Source of the DNA: Paraburkholderia sejongensis
Lineage (GTDB): Bacteria; Pseudomonadota; Gammaproteobacteria; Burkholderiales; Burkholderiaceae
Assembly: GCF_020880815.1 (NCBI RefSeq)
Contig: NZ_JAJITD010000003.1
Coordinates: forward strand, 186,001-250,000
Direction of reading: 5' to 3'
DNA: 64,000 bases
In this document: in pieces, positions 1 to 7,534 of the stretch
Position numbering within the stretch: the first letter of the stretch is position 1
Layout: each line of letters begins with the position of its first letter
The notes under the pieces: model-generated
The model's input: the letters and a program-made list of their open reading frames with translations, nothing else
The model's database searches: none
What the model was told of the DNA's origin: nothing
Translations under genes and position numbers: made by a program

Positions 1-12
1 ATCGTATTTCAC

Positions 13-654
13 ATGACTACACTACCGCGCGGACGGCCCAAGGATCTAACGAAACGGGAAGCGCTTCTCGATGCGGCGCGCGAGTTGCTGCTCGAGCATG
101 GGGCGGACGTTACGACCAGCGCTATTGCGGCACACGCGGGAGTAGCGAAAGCGACTTTGTTTGCGTATTTCGCGGACAAAGACGAATTGATCGACGCGGT
201 AATTCGACGAGAGTCTGACCGGACAGCGACTGACGCGCAGTTGGCGCAGGGCTTGACGATGAACATCGTGGACGCGCTTCGCGAGTTCGGAATGCGCTTT
301 ACGCGATTCATAAATGAGCGCGACCTGGCCGGATGGGATCGACTCATAGCGACGCCCGCGAAAAGAAGCCCAGAGCTTCCGAAGCGGTTTTTCGCGAGCG
401 GTCCGGGACGCGGTCAAGCGATTCTCGCGTCGCTGATCCTTGATGCGATAGAGAAGGGGACACTCAAAGAATGCGACGCGATGCAGGCGGCGGATGACCT
501 GGCCGGACTGTGGATCGGTTTCTCCAACCTTGAAGTGAAACTTGGCGCCCGCGCTCCATTCACCGACGCGCAATTGCGGGAGAAAGTCGATCATGGAATC
601 GATGTCTTCATGCGATTCTATGGGCCTGAACGCGAGCGGCGAACTCGTAAATGA
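13..654 (+). CDS. TetR/AcrR family transcriptional regulator
   Basis: A 213-residue one-component regulator of normal TetR length. The N-terminal ~55 residues carry the family's DNA-binding helix-turn-helix, ending in the typical recognition-helix stretch 'GVAKATLFAYF' followed by 'DKDELIDAV'. The C-terminal part is the all-helical ligand and dimer domain and gives no hint of the ligand. The ATG at 13 is the only good start, only 12 bases from the window edge, so its promoter and its likely target genes (often adjacent and divergent) lie mostly outside. It is convergent with the decarboxylase operon to its right, so control of that operon is not implied. Family assignment is firm; role unknown. 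Confidence 0.9.
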   Translation: MTTLPRGRPKDLTKREALLDAARELLLEHGADVTTSAIAAHAGVAKATLFAYFADKDELIDAVIRRESDRTATDAQLAQGLTMNIVDALREFGMRFTRFINERDLAGWDRLIATPAKRSPELPKRFFASGPGRGQAILASLILDAIEKGTLKECDAMQAADDLAGLWIGFSNLEVKLGARAPFTDAQLREKVDHGIDVFMRFYGPERERRTRK

Positions 655-793
655 GCGCACATGGCGGCGCTAAGCCCGTGGTTTCTTCCATAGGGCCTGG
701 TCGACGCCCGCCGACACGTTCCAGCAGCCGATGGCAAGCATTGAATGAACCTTAACGCTATTCGCAACGGCCGGGATCGGACGGCGGATTGAA

Positions 794-816
794 CCGGTGG
801 GAAACACCGGGTGTTT
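794..816. terminator. Possible weak terminator between convergent genes
   Basis: A short stem (CCGGTG, then CACCGG after a 5-base loop) followed by GTGTTT lies just past the 3' end of the UbiX-type gene, which is read leftward, and downstream of the TetR gene. The location between converging genes suits a terminator, but the stem is short and the T-tract poor. Confidence 0.35.
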
Positions 817-821
817 GATTC

Positions 822-1415
822 CTATGCAGCCAATTCATCGCGCCACGCGGCAATCCGGCCAGTGTCGAGTCCGAATTGATCGAGCGCGCGAGTGACCGAA
901 TGATCGACCATTTCCGTCAAACTCGCGGGTTTTGCATAGAACGCGGGGACCGGCGGAAAAATCGTGGCGCCCGCTTCGGTCAGTGTCGTCATATTGCGCA
1001 AGTGGATCAGATTCAGCGGCGTTTCCCTGACCATCAGCACCAGAGGTAAGCGCTCCTTGAGCACGACGTCGGCCGCGCGCGTGAGCAGCGTGCTCGTGAC
1101 GCCCGACGCGAGTTCACCGACCGTGCGCATCGAGCAGGGCACGACCAGCATGCCGAGCGTGCGGAACGAACCCGAAGCAATCGACGCGCCTACATCCGCA
1201 ATCGGGTGAACATGGGTTGCCAGCGCATGGACCGCATCGCGCGAAAGCGACGACTCGTATTCGCGAGTCAGTTCGGCCGCGCGTGAAATGACCAGATGCG
1301 TTTCGACGTCCATCTCCTTTAGCAGACGCAACGCGCGCTCGGCATAAATGAAGCCGGTGGCGCCGGTTATTCCGACGATAAGGCGCTTATGGTCGTGACG
1401 AGCATGCTTATTCAT
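822..1415 (-). CDS. UbiX-type flavin prenyltransferase
   Basis: This 197-residue flavoprotein of the UbiX/Pad1 family attaches a dimethylallyl group to FMN to make prenylated FMN, the cofactor of UbiD decarboxylases. Visible family features are the N-terminal Rossmann-like 'GITGATGFIYAERAL', the 'IASGSF' loop, 'PCSM' and the late 'LVLMVRETPL' motif. I chose the ATG at 1415 because it starts just before the conserved strand. A longer in-frame start exists inside the upstream gene. The start overlaps the end of the UbiD-type gene by 8 bases, so the two are translationally coupled. The pairing with a non-housekeeping UbiD points to an accessory decarboxylase rather than ubiquinone synthesis (inference). 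Confidence 0.9.
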   Translation of the reverse strand: MNKHARHDHKRLIVGITGATGFIYAERALRLLKEMDVETHLVISRAAELTREYESSLSRDAVHALATHVHPIADVGASIASGSFRTLGMLVVPCSMRTVGELASGVTSTLLTRAADVVLKERLPLVLMVRETPLNLIHLRNMTTLTEAGATIFPPVPAFYAKPASLTEMVDHSVTRALDQFGLDTGRIAAWRDELAA

Positions 1416-2943
1416 CGTTGCCTCCGAACAGTTCGGGAGCGAAGGGGCGCGGATCGACTTCCTTGAACTTCGCACGCTCGAATTCGGCCCGCAGGTGGAA
1501 TGGGGCGGTGCAATCGAACACGGTTTTGCAGGTGACACCGCGCGCCGGCAGTGCGGGATTGAACTCGGGCGATTGCGAAGGGTCCAGTACGTGGCCGTTG
1601 ATCTTCGGCAGGAACATGGTCGAGACGTCGCCTTGATAACGCGTTGTCATGGCCCACATCACGTCGTTCGTATCGAACGGGTCCACGTCCGCGTCGACGA
1701 GAATCACGTTCTTCAGTTCCGAGTAGACGCCTAGTGCGATGATCGCCGCCTGGCGGGCGCGACCGTCGTCGAACGCCGACTTTTTGTTCACCTGGATCAC
1801 AGCGAGAAGTTTGCCGCCGCCGGCCGTGTGCGCGTAGACCTGACTGACGAAGCCCGGCATCGCTGCTTCGAGCGCATTGAAGATGCTCGCCTCGGTGGGG
1901 ATGCCGGCCAGGCTCGTGTGTTCTTCTCCCGGCCCGACCAGCGTTTGCATAATGGCTTCGCGGCGCATCGTGACGGCCTTCACCTTGATGACAGGAAGCG
2001 ACGGATTGGCCGGTCCGTTGTAGCCCGGAAACTCCGGCATCGCGTGCCCGGTGTGCGTATTCTGGTCTTCGACCACGCGCACGTTCGGCAGGATCTCGCC
2101 TTCAATGACGATTTCGGCGCGCGAGATCGCTTTCTGATTGACGCTGACGCAATCGACCAGTTCGACCGGCTTGCCGCGCAAGCCGCCGGCGATCGACAAC
2201 TCGTCGAAACCGAACGGCGTGGTCGGCGCTTCGAAGCACGCGCCGATATGAATCGCCGGATCGAGACCCATGTTGATGGAAACCGGCAGTGCTTGCCCAC
2301 GCTGTTCGGCTTCCTGTCGGAACGCGTCGATATGGCGGCCCGGCGCGAAGAAAATCGAGAGTTCGTCGCGACCCTGCACGCACAGGCGGTGAATCGTGAC
2401 GTCGGCGTGGCCGGTATCCGGGTCGCTGCCGAGGACGAGACCAAGACACAGGAACGGGCCCGCATCGCTTTCGGTATTGGTGGGTGCGGGGATCAGCTTG
2501 CGCAGATCGAAATCCGGATCGCTCGCCAGATGCACGACCTCCTGGCACGGCGAATTGCCTTGCGCCACGGTGGTCGGCGCGATCGGATTGCGAACGGCCT
2601 GCGCCATCCGTTGGGTCAGGCGGCGCGGCTCAGCGTCCAGCAACAGGCCCACGCGCTCTCGGCTCGCCATCAAGCCGACCAGCACCCGGCTTTGCGGATA
2701 GCCTTTGATGCGCTTGAACATCATCGCCGGGCCGAGCCGGGTCGGCCGCTGGACAGTGCCACCGGCCCCGATGCGTTTGTACACGCCCGCCAGCTCGGCA
2801 TGCGGATCGACTTCGCGATCGGTCTCCAACAGTTGGCCAGGCACGGCGCAAAGGCGCTTGAGCGCGGAGCGCAGATCGTTGACAGGTTCCGCCGCATCAA
2901 TAGCGGACGGTTCGAGTTTCGCGGCGTCGGTTCGGGAGTTCAT
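1408..2943 (-). CDS. UbiD family decarboxylase
   Basis: A 511-residue member of the UbiD superfamily, prenyl-FMN-dependent enzymes that reversibly decarboxylate aromatic or alpha,beta-unsaturated acids. The ATG at 2943 gives the normal family length; an earlier TTG at 3012 would add a poorly conserved tail. The conserved central block 'GHAMPEFPGYNGPANPSLP' and the C-terminal 'NDVMWAMTTRYQ' and 'GDVSTMFLP' segments are family hallmarks. It overlaps the UbiX-type gene that should supply its cofactor. The divergent LysR gene and the inverted repeat between them suggest induction by the acid substrate. The substrate cannot be read from the sequence; vanillate- or hydroxybenzoate-type acids are candidates only by analogy. 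Confidence 0.88.
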   Translation of the reverse strand: MNSRTDAAKLEPSAIDAAEPVNDLRSALKRLCAVPGQLLETDREVDPHAELAGVYKRIGAGGTVQRPTRLGPAMMFKRIKGYPQSRVLVGLMASRERVGLLLDAEPRRLTQRMAQAVRNPIAPTTVAQGNSPCQEVVHLASDPDFDLRKLIPAPTNTESDAGPFLCLGLVLGSDPDTGHADVTIHRLCVQGRDELSIFFAPGRHIDAFRQEAEQRGQALPVSINMGLDPAIHIGACFEAPTTPFGFDELSIAGGLRGKPVELVDCVSVNQKAISRAEIVIEGEILPNVRVVEDQNTHTGHAMPEFPGYNGPANPSLPVIKVKAVTMRREAIMQTLVGPGEEHTSLAGIPTEASIFNALEAAMPGFVSQVYAHTAGGGKLLAVIQVNKKSAFDDGRARQAAIIALGVYSELKNVILVDADVDPFDTNDVMWAMTTRYQGDVSTMFLPKINGHVLDPSQSPEFNPALPARGVTCKTVFDCTAPFHLRAEFERAKFKEVDPRPFAPELFGGNDE

Positions 2944-3030
2944 GTTTTGTATTGCAACTAGTGGTGGACAACGAACGCTATTTGACACCCGCAACCGGTG
3001 ACAATCAATCAATCGAAACCAGCGATTTTG

Positions 3031-3045
3031 ATAAGATAACCTTAT
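3031..3045. promoter_or_regulatory. Probable LysR operator, ATAAG-N5-CTTAT
   Basis: A perfect interrupted palindrome with 5-base arms sits in the 121-bp gap between the leftward UbiD gene and the rightward LysR gene. It contains the T-N11-A pattern of LysR boxes and ends 19 bases before the LysR start codon, which suits autorepression plus activation of the divergent decarboxylase operon. Confidence 0.6.
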
Positions 3046-3064
3046 TTTTAAAAAGGCCTTCGAA

Positions 3065-3952
3065 ATGGACTTCCGGCACTTTCAGACGTTCGTGATCGCG
3101 GCGGAAGAGCTGCATTTCGGCAGGACTGCGGATCGATTGGGGATTGCCCAACCCGCCGTCACGCAGCAAATGAAGACGCTCGAGACGCAACTCGGATTCA
3201 AGGTATTCCATCGAGTGCGTCGAGGCATCGAGTTGACCGCGGCAGGGGCGGTGTTTCTGGAGCATGCGAAGGCGACGCTCGCGCAGGCCCACACGGCGAT
3301 CATGGCCGGCCGCCGCGCGAGCCGCGGCGAGCTCGGCAAACTGTGCATCGCTTATGCGAATTCCGCGGTCCTGGAGCCGGAGTTGCTCGCCTTGCTCAGA
3401 CGATTCGCGCAGGAAAAGCCGGACGTGGAACTGGAGCTGCGCAGCGTGTCGGTTCAGGAGCAGATGCGCGCGCTGGCCGATGACCGCATCGATCTCGCGT
3501 TTCTGAGATCGCCGCCGGGGCCGCTGCCGAATTTCATCAAGATCACGCCGTTTTCGCGCACGCCGTTGGACCTCGTAATGAGCGCGGACCACCGCTGCGC
3601 GGCGCGCAAACGGCTGAGCTTGCGCGACGTCGCGCAGGATCGCTTCATTGTCGTGGACGATCCGCCCGGGTTGGGGCTGGGGCACCGCGTAGTCGAGCTG
3701 TGTCTCGAAGCCGGCTTTGAGCCGAACGTGTTTCTGCGTACTACCGATTCACTCGGTGTCGTCAGCTTTGCCGCCGCGGGTCTGGGAGTCGGCCTGGTGC
3801 CGCGTTCGCTGTCGCGATACCCGGTGGAAGGTGCGGTTTGCAAACCGCTGTCGATTGCCAATGGCTTCAGCGAAGTGGTGATCGCGAGCCGGGCTTATGA
3901 CCGCTCCGCCGCCACTCGCGCGTTTCTGGGGCTGTTGCCGTCGGTGGGTTGA
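3065..3952 (+). CDS. LysR family transcriptional regulator
   Basis: A 295-residue regulator with the canonical N-terminal winged helix ('MDFRHFQTFVIAAEELHFGR' through 'QPAVTQQMKTLE') and a C-terminal periplasmic-binding-protein-like effector domain from about residue 90. The bulky effector domain resembles the BenM/CatM type that senses aromatic acids, which fits a divergent UbiD/UbiX operon, but this is a family-level inference. The ATG at 3065 is preceded by 'AAAAAGG' and by the palindrome at 3031-3045. The RidA gene follows in the same direction after 46 bases and could be cotranscribed. Confidence 0.92.
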   Translation: MDFRHFQTFVIAAEELHFGRTADRLGIAQPAVTQQMKTLETQLGFKVFHRVRRGIELTAAGAVFLEHAKATLAQAHTAIMAGRRASRGELGKLCIAYANSAVLEPELLALLRRFAQEKPDVELELRSVSVQEQMRALADDRIDLAFLRSPPGPLPNFIKITPFSRTPLDLVMSADHRCAARKRLSLRDVAQDRFIVVDDPPGLGLGHRVVELCLEAGFEPNVFLRTTDSLGVVSFAAAGLGVGLVPRSLSRYPVEGAVCKPLSIANGFSEVVIASRAYDRSAATRAFLGLLPSVG

Positions 3953-3998
3953 TTCCTACTGACTTCGCTCCGCTTCAATCCTGTAACGGGTAATACAC

Positions 3999-4424
3999 AT
4001 GACAGTCCGTGAATTGATCCTCCCGCCGACGATGCAACGTATCGTAGAGCGCGCCGGTTATGTACCGGCCGTGAAGACTGGTTCCATAGTTTTCTGCGCT
4101 GGGCAGGTCGGGCGTACCGTCGACCTCGAAGTCATCGCCGATCCCGAAGCGCAATTCCTCGCGTGCTGGGAAAATTTGCGCGTGGTTCTGGAGGCGGCTG
4201 GGTGTACTTTTGAAGATGTTGTCGATATGACGACGTACCACGTGCAGATGAGCACGCATATGCCCATATTCCGCGAGGTGAAGAACCGGCTTTTTCCACG
4301 CGGCACATGCGCGTGGACTTCGATAGGCGTGACCGAACTCGCGCATCCCGGCTTGCTGGTCGAGATCAAGTGCGTGGCAGTGAAGCGAGATACCGCGGCA
4401 ACGGAAGAGTTTGCTAATAGCTGA
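3999..4424 (+). CDS. RidA/YjgF/YER057c family protein
   Basis: A 141-residue small trimeric protein of the RidA family. Members hydrolyse reactive enamine/imine intermediates, or act as specialised deaminases in catabolic operons. Family features are the N-terminal 'GSIVFCAGQVGRT' strand-turn, the 'DVVDMTTYHVQM' helix region and the C-terminal 'AWTSIGVTELAHPGLLVEIKCVAV', which here contains the conserved 'P.LLVEI' edge but lacks the canonical catalytic arginine arrangement R-x-A of true RidA. It may therefore belong to one of the Rid4-7 subfamilies. It follows the LysR gene in the same direction. Confidence 0.85.
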   Translation: MTVRELILPPTMQRIVERAGYVPAVKTGSIVFCAGQVGRTVDLEVIADPEAQFLACWENLRVVLEAAGCTFEDVVDMTTYHVQMSTHMPIFREVKNRLFPRGTCAWTSIGVTELAHPGLLVEIKCVAVKRDTAATEEFANS

Positions 4425-4544
4425 AGATCAGTCGCCAGTGCAAAGCCGGCGCACGCCCGCGTCCAGATACTTTCTGAAAAAAATTGCCGACGCGCGCGCC
4501 CCCCTACCGGCGGCCACGCAAATCGGCACGCACGGTACGGTAGG

Positions 4545-5531
4545 ATGATCGCGCCCCAACCGTCCTTCCCTTCGCCCATGCGCAAGCCCGCCCATTCCGA
4601 CACACTCGCCTCGCACATTCACGCGCGTTCGCTGCGCTATTTCGACGCCATCCGCCGTCACCGCTCGATCCGCGAGGCGGCGCGGCAACTGCATGTCGCG
4701 TCGTCGGCGGTGAACCGGCAATTGCTGAAGCTCGAAGCCGAAGTCGGTACGCCGCTGTTCGAGCGTCTGCCGGGCGGACTCGCGCTGACGGCGGCGGGCG
4801 AGGCGTTCGCGCGTCATGTCATCACGGTGCTTCAGGACGCGCGCCGCTTCGACAGCGAAATGGACGCGCTGCGCGGCATCCGGCGCGGCGAGATCTCGGT
4901 CGTGACCGTCGAAGGGCTCAACACGAGCCTACTGCCTGACGTGGTGGAGCGCATGCTCACGCGCTATCCGGGCATCCGCTTTCATGTGCACACGGCGGGC
5001 TCGGCGGCCATCCGGCGGATGATCCTCGACGGCGACGCCGATCTCGGACTCGCGTTTTCGCTGCCGCATACGGGCGATCTCCAGCAACTCGCGGTCGGCC
5101 GTTTCCAGTTGGGTGCGATCGTCGCGGCCGGGCATCCGCTGGCGCCCGAGGCGAGCGTCACGTTTGCGCAATGCGCGCGGTTTCCGCTGCTGCTCGGTAG
5201 CGCGCGGCTGTCGATCGGCGGCCTGCTCGAACCGCTGATCCGCCGCTATGCGAAGCCGCTCGACACCGTACTCGAAAGCGATTCGATCGAGCTGATGCGG
5301 CGTCTCGCGGCGCGCGGCCACGGCGTGGGCTTCCAGACGCGGCTCGGCCTCGAAAACGATTTCGCTCAAGGCGCGCTCGTGCACATACCGCTGCGTTCGC
5401 CGCGTCCGCTCGTCTCGGAACTGGGCGTCTACGCGCGCGCCGGCCGCACCATGACCCCGGCGCTCGACGCCTTCGTGCGCCTGCTCGCCGAAGCCTTCGC
5501 CGAACGCGAGCAGGACGAGCCGGTCGTGTAA
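4545..5531 (+). CDS. LysR family transcriptional regulator
   Basis: A 328-residue LysR regulator with an extended N-terminus before the helix-turn-helix ('LRYFDAIRRHRSIREAARQL', then 'VASSAVNRQLLKLEAEVG'). The effector domain runs from about residue 105 to the end. The ATG at 4545 is preceded by a purine-poor leader, so a start at the next in-frame ATG 'MRKPAHS' is also possible. It precedes and points toward the oxygenase operon beginning at 5721, with a set of 13-bp tandem repeats in between. It is the best candidate regulator of that operon (inference from position). Confidence 0.9.
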   Translation: MIAPQPSFPSPMRKPAHSDTLASHIHARSLRYFDAIRRHRSIREAARQLHVASSAVNRQLLKLEAEVGTPLFERLPGGLALTAAGEAFARHVITVLQDARRFDSEMDALRGIRRGEISVVTVEGLNTSLLPDVVERMLTRYPGIRFHVHTAGSAAIRRMILDGDADLGLAFSLPHTGDLQQLAVGRFQLGAIVAAGHPLAPEASVTFAQCARFPLLLGSARLSIGGLLEPLIRRYAKPLDTVLESDSIELMRRLAARGHGVGFQTRLGLENDFAQGALVHIPLRSPRPLVSELGVYARAGRTMTPALDAFVRLLAEAFAEREQDEPVV

Positions 5532-5551
5532 GGCCGGGGGTGGGCGGCTGT

Positions 5552-5603
5552 CATTCGCCAGCCGCATTTGCCAACTACATTCGCCAACTGCATTGGCCAG
5601 CCG
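5552..5603 (+). repeat. Four tandem 13-bp repeats upstream of the oxygenase operon
   Basis: Four contiguous 13-base units read CATTCGCCAGCCG, CATTTGCCAACTA, CATTCGCCAACTG and CATTGGCCAGCCG. Every unit fits CATTNGCCARCYR except the changes shown. They fill the middle of the 189-bp gap between the LysR gene and the 2-oxoglutarate oxygenase gene. A regulatory (iteron-like) binding array or a length-variable tandem repeat are both possible. Confidence 0.75.
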
Positions 5604-5720
5604 CGGATCGCCCACGCGCGTCCTGATGCCGAAACGGCATCACCATGGACACTTTTCTCTGCTTTTTTGAGCACAGCGGCGGCGCTAGACTTGCCTGAAA
5701 TCCTTTTGCATGGAACCCGC

Positions 5721-6707
5721 ATGCCAGTCAGCCCGCCCGCCCAGGCGTCGTTCGCCGCGCGTAACGTACCCACGGCCACGTTGCCGATCATCGATATCGG
5801 CGGCCTGTTTTCGGCGCATGCGGGCGATCGCGCGCGGGTCGGCGCGACGCTGCACGCGGCCTGCGCCGACAAAGGTTTCTTCTACATCGCGAACCACGGC
5901 GTGGACGCCGCGCTCATCGACGCGGCACGCCGCGAAGCCGAACGATTTTTTGCGCTCGACGAGGCCGACAAACGCCTGGTCGACAAGGCGCGCTCGCCCT
6001 GCAACCGGGGCTACGAGCCGCTGCGCGGCCAGGTGCTGGAGGCGGGGACGCCGCCCGACCTGAAGGAAGGCTTCTACATCGGCAACGAACTCGCCGACGA
6101 CCATCCGCACGTTCAGGCGGGGACGTTCAACTGTGGCCCGAATCAGTGGCCCGGCCATTCGCCGACGTTTCGACCCGCGATGCAGGCGTATTTCGACGCG
6201 CTGTACGCGCTGTCGAAGCGTCTGACGCGCGGCCTCGCGCTGGCGCTCGGTCTCGCCGAAAACCATTTCGAAGGCTTCTGCGACGACGCGATGGCCACGC
6301 TGCGGCTGCTCCACTATCCGCCGCAGCCGGCGGGCGCGTTGCCGGGGCAGAAGGGCTGTGGGGCGCACACGGATTTCGGCTGTCTCACGCTGCTGTGGCA
6401 GGATGAGCACGGCGGTCTGCAAGTCGAAGACGGCGACGCCTGGATTCACGTCCCGCCGCTGCCCGGCACTTTCGTCGTCAATCTCGGCGATCTGATCGCG
6501 CGCTGGACCAACGGCCGCTATCGCTCGACGCTCCACCGCGTCGTCAACGTCTCGGGCCGCCAGCGTTACTCGATGCCGTTCTTCTTCACCGGCCGCCCGG
6601 ACTATCTCGTCACCTGCATCACGGCCGCGCCGGGCGAAGCCGCCGCGTGGCCGCCGATCACGGTCGGCGAGCATTTGCAGGCCTGCTACCGGAGAACCTA
6701 CGGATGA
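5721..6707 (+). CDS. 2-oxoglutarate/Fe(II)-dependent oxygenase, isopenicillin N synthase family
   Basis: A 328-residue cytosolic oxygenase with two domains: the N-terminal DIOX_N region ('LPIIDIGGLF' to about residue 120) and the C-terminal 2OG-Fe(II) jelly roll (about 170-290). The iron ligands are visible as H-T-D in 'GAHTDFGCLTLL' and the distal H in 'STLHRVVN'; the 2-oxoglutarate-binding R-x-S is 'RYSMPFF'. Family members hydroxylate, oxidatively cyclise or demethylate small molecules. I chose the ATG at 5721, since upstream codons encode non-conserved sequence. It is the first gene of the operon and its stop overlaps the next start (ATGA). Confidence 0.9.
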   Translation: MPVSPPAQASFAARNVPTATLPIIDIGGLFSAHAGDRARVGATLHAACADKGFFYIANHGVDAALIDAARREAERFFALDEADKRLVDKARSPCNRGYEPLRGQVLEAGTPPDLKEGFYIGNELADDHPHVQAGTFNCGPNQWPGHSPTFRPAMQAYFDALYALSKRLTRGLALALGLAENHFEGFCDDAMATLRLLHYPPQPAGALPGQKGCGAHTDFGCLTLLWQDEHGGLQVEDGDAWIHVPPLPGTFVVNLGDLIARWTNGRYRSTLHRVVNVSGRQRYSMPFFFTGRPDYLVTCITAAPGEAAAWPPITVGEHLQACYRRTYG

Positions 6708-7534
6708 CGCGCGCGGCCGGCATGCTGCTGATCCACGGCGCGTGGCAGGGCGCCTGGGCGTGGGACGCGTGGCGCGCGCCGATATGCGAGCGCGGCTGGC
6801 TCGCGCACGCGCTCGATCTGCCCGGCAACGGAGCCGATCCCGCGCGCGACGCCGCACTGGACGAGATCACGCTCGATACCTATGTCGACGCCGTGCGCGG
6901 CCAGCTCGAGCGCTTCGACGGTCCATGCGTGATCGTCGCGCACAGCGGCGCGGGCGTGATCGCCTCGCAAGTGGCCGAGGCCGTGCCGGAGCGCGTCGCG
7001 GCGATCGTCTATGTCGCCGGGATGATGCTGCCGTCGGGTATGGGTTACAGCGAGCTCGTCGAAGCCGCTAGCGCGGACGTCGAGAACGCGAGCGGCATCG
7101 CGCCTTACCTCGTCTGGAGCGACGATGGCCGGGTGTCGCGGGTGCCCGCCGATGCCGCGCTGGACATCTTTCTGCACGACTGTCCCCCCGATGCGGCGCG
7201 CCGCGCGGCCAGCTTGCTGACGCCGCAGGCCGAAGGCGGGCGCGCGCTCGTGGCGACCCTGAGCGCGGCGCGCTTCGGCCGCGTGCCGCGCGTCTACGTC
7301 GAGGCGACGCTCGACCGCTCCGTTCTCCTGCCTCTGCAGAGGCGCATGCAGGCGCTGGTGCCCGGCGCGCGGGTGCGCACGCTCGAATGCGGCCACGTCC
7401 CGCAACTCGCGCAGCCCGACGCGCTCGCCCGGATCGTCTGCGAAACGCTCGCCGAACTCGGTATCACGCATGAAGATCTGTCCGCCGCACGCTCCGTTTC
7501 CTCACCTCGCGCCTTGAATGGAACGCCCACATGA
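6704..7534 (+). CDS. Alpha/beta hydrolase
   Basis: A 276-residue alpha/beta-hydrolase-fold esterase or amidase. The oxyanion-hole segment 'LLIHGAWQGAWAWD' is at residues 8-21. The nucleophile elbow 'VIVAHSGAGVIASQ' has the form A-H-S-G-A with the catalytic Ser. The late histidine is in 'TLECGHVPQLAQPDAL'. This pattern matches the salicylate-esterase/methylesterase-like branch. The start overlaps the preceding stop as ATGA and its stop overlaps the next gene the same way, so it belongs to the oxygenase operon. It probably hydrolyses an ester or amide in the same pathway. Confidence 0.88.
   Translation: MTRAAGMLLIHGAWQGAWAWDAWRAPICERGWLAHALDLPGNGADPARDAALDEITLDTYVDAVRGQLERFDGPCVIVAHSGAGVIASQVAEAVPERVAAIVYVAGMMLPSGMGYSELVEAASADVENASGIAPYLVWSDDGRVSRVPADAALDIFLHDCPPDAARRAASLLTPQAEGGRALVATLSAARFGRVPRVYVEATLDRSVLLPLQRRMQALVPGARVRTLECGHVPQLAQPDALARIVCETLAELGITHEDLSAARSVSSPRALNGTPT

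Noticed and set aside
1828..2961. A 377-codon plus-strand open frame opposite the UbiD gene
   Set aside because: Antisense shadow; composition is dominated by Arg/Ala/His as expected from reverse reading of a GC-rich gene.
5552..5603. The 13-bp repeats as a CRISPR array
   Set aside because: Units are contiguous with no spacers and far shorter than CRISPR repeats; no cas genes are present.
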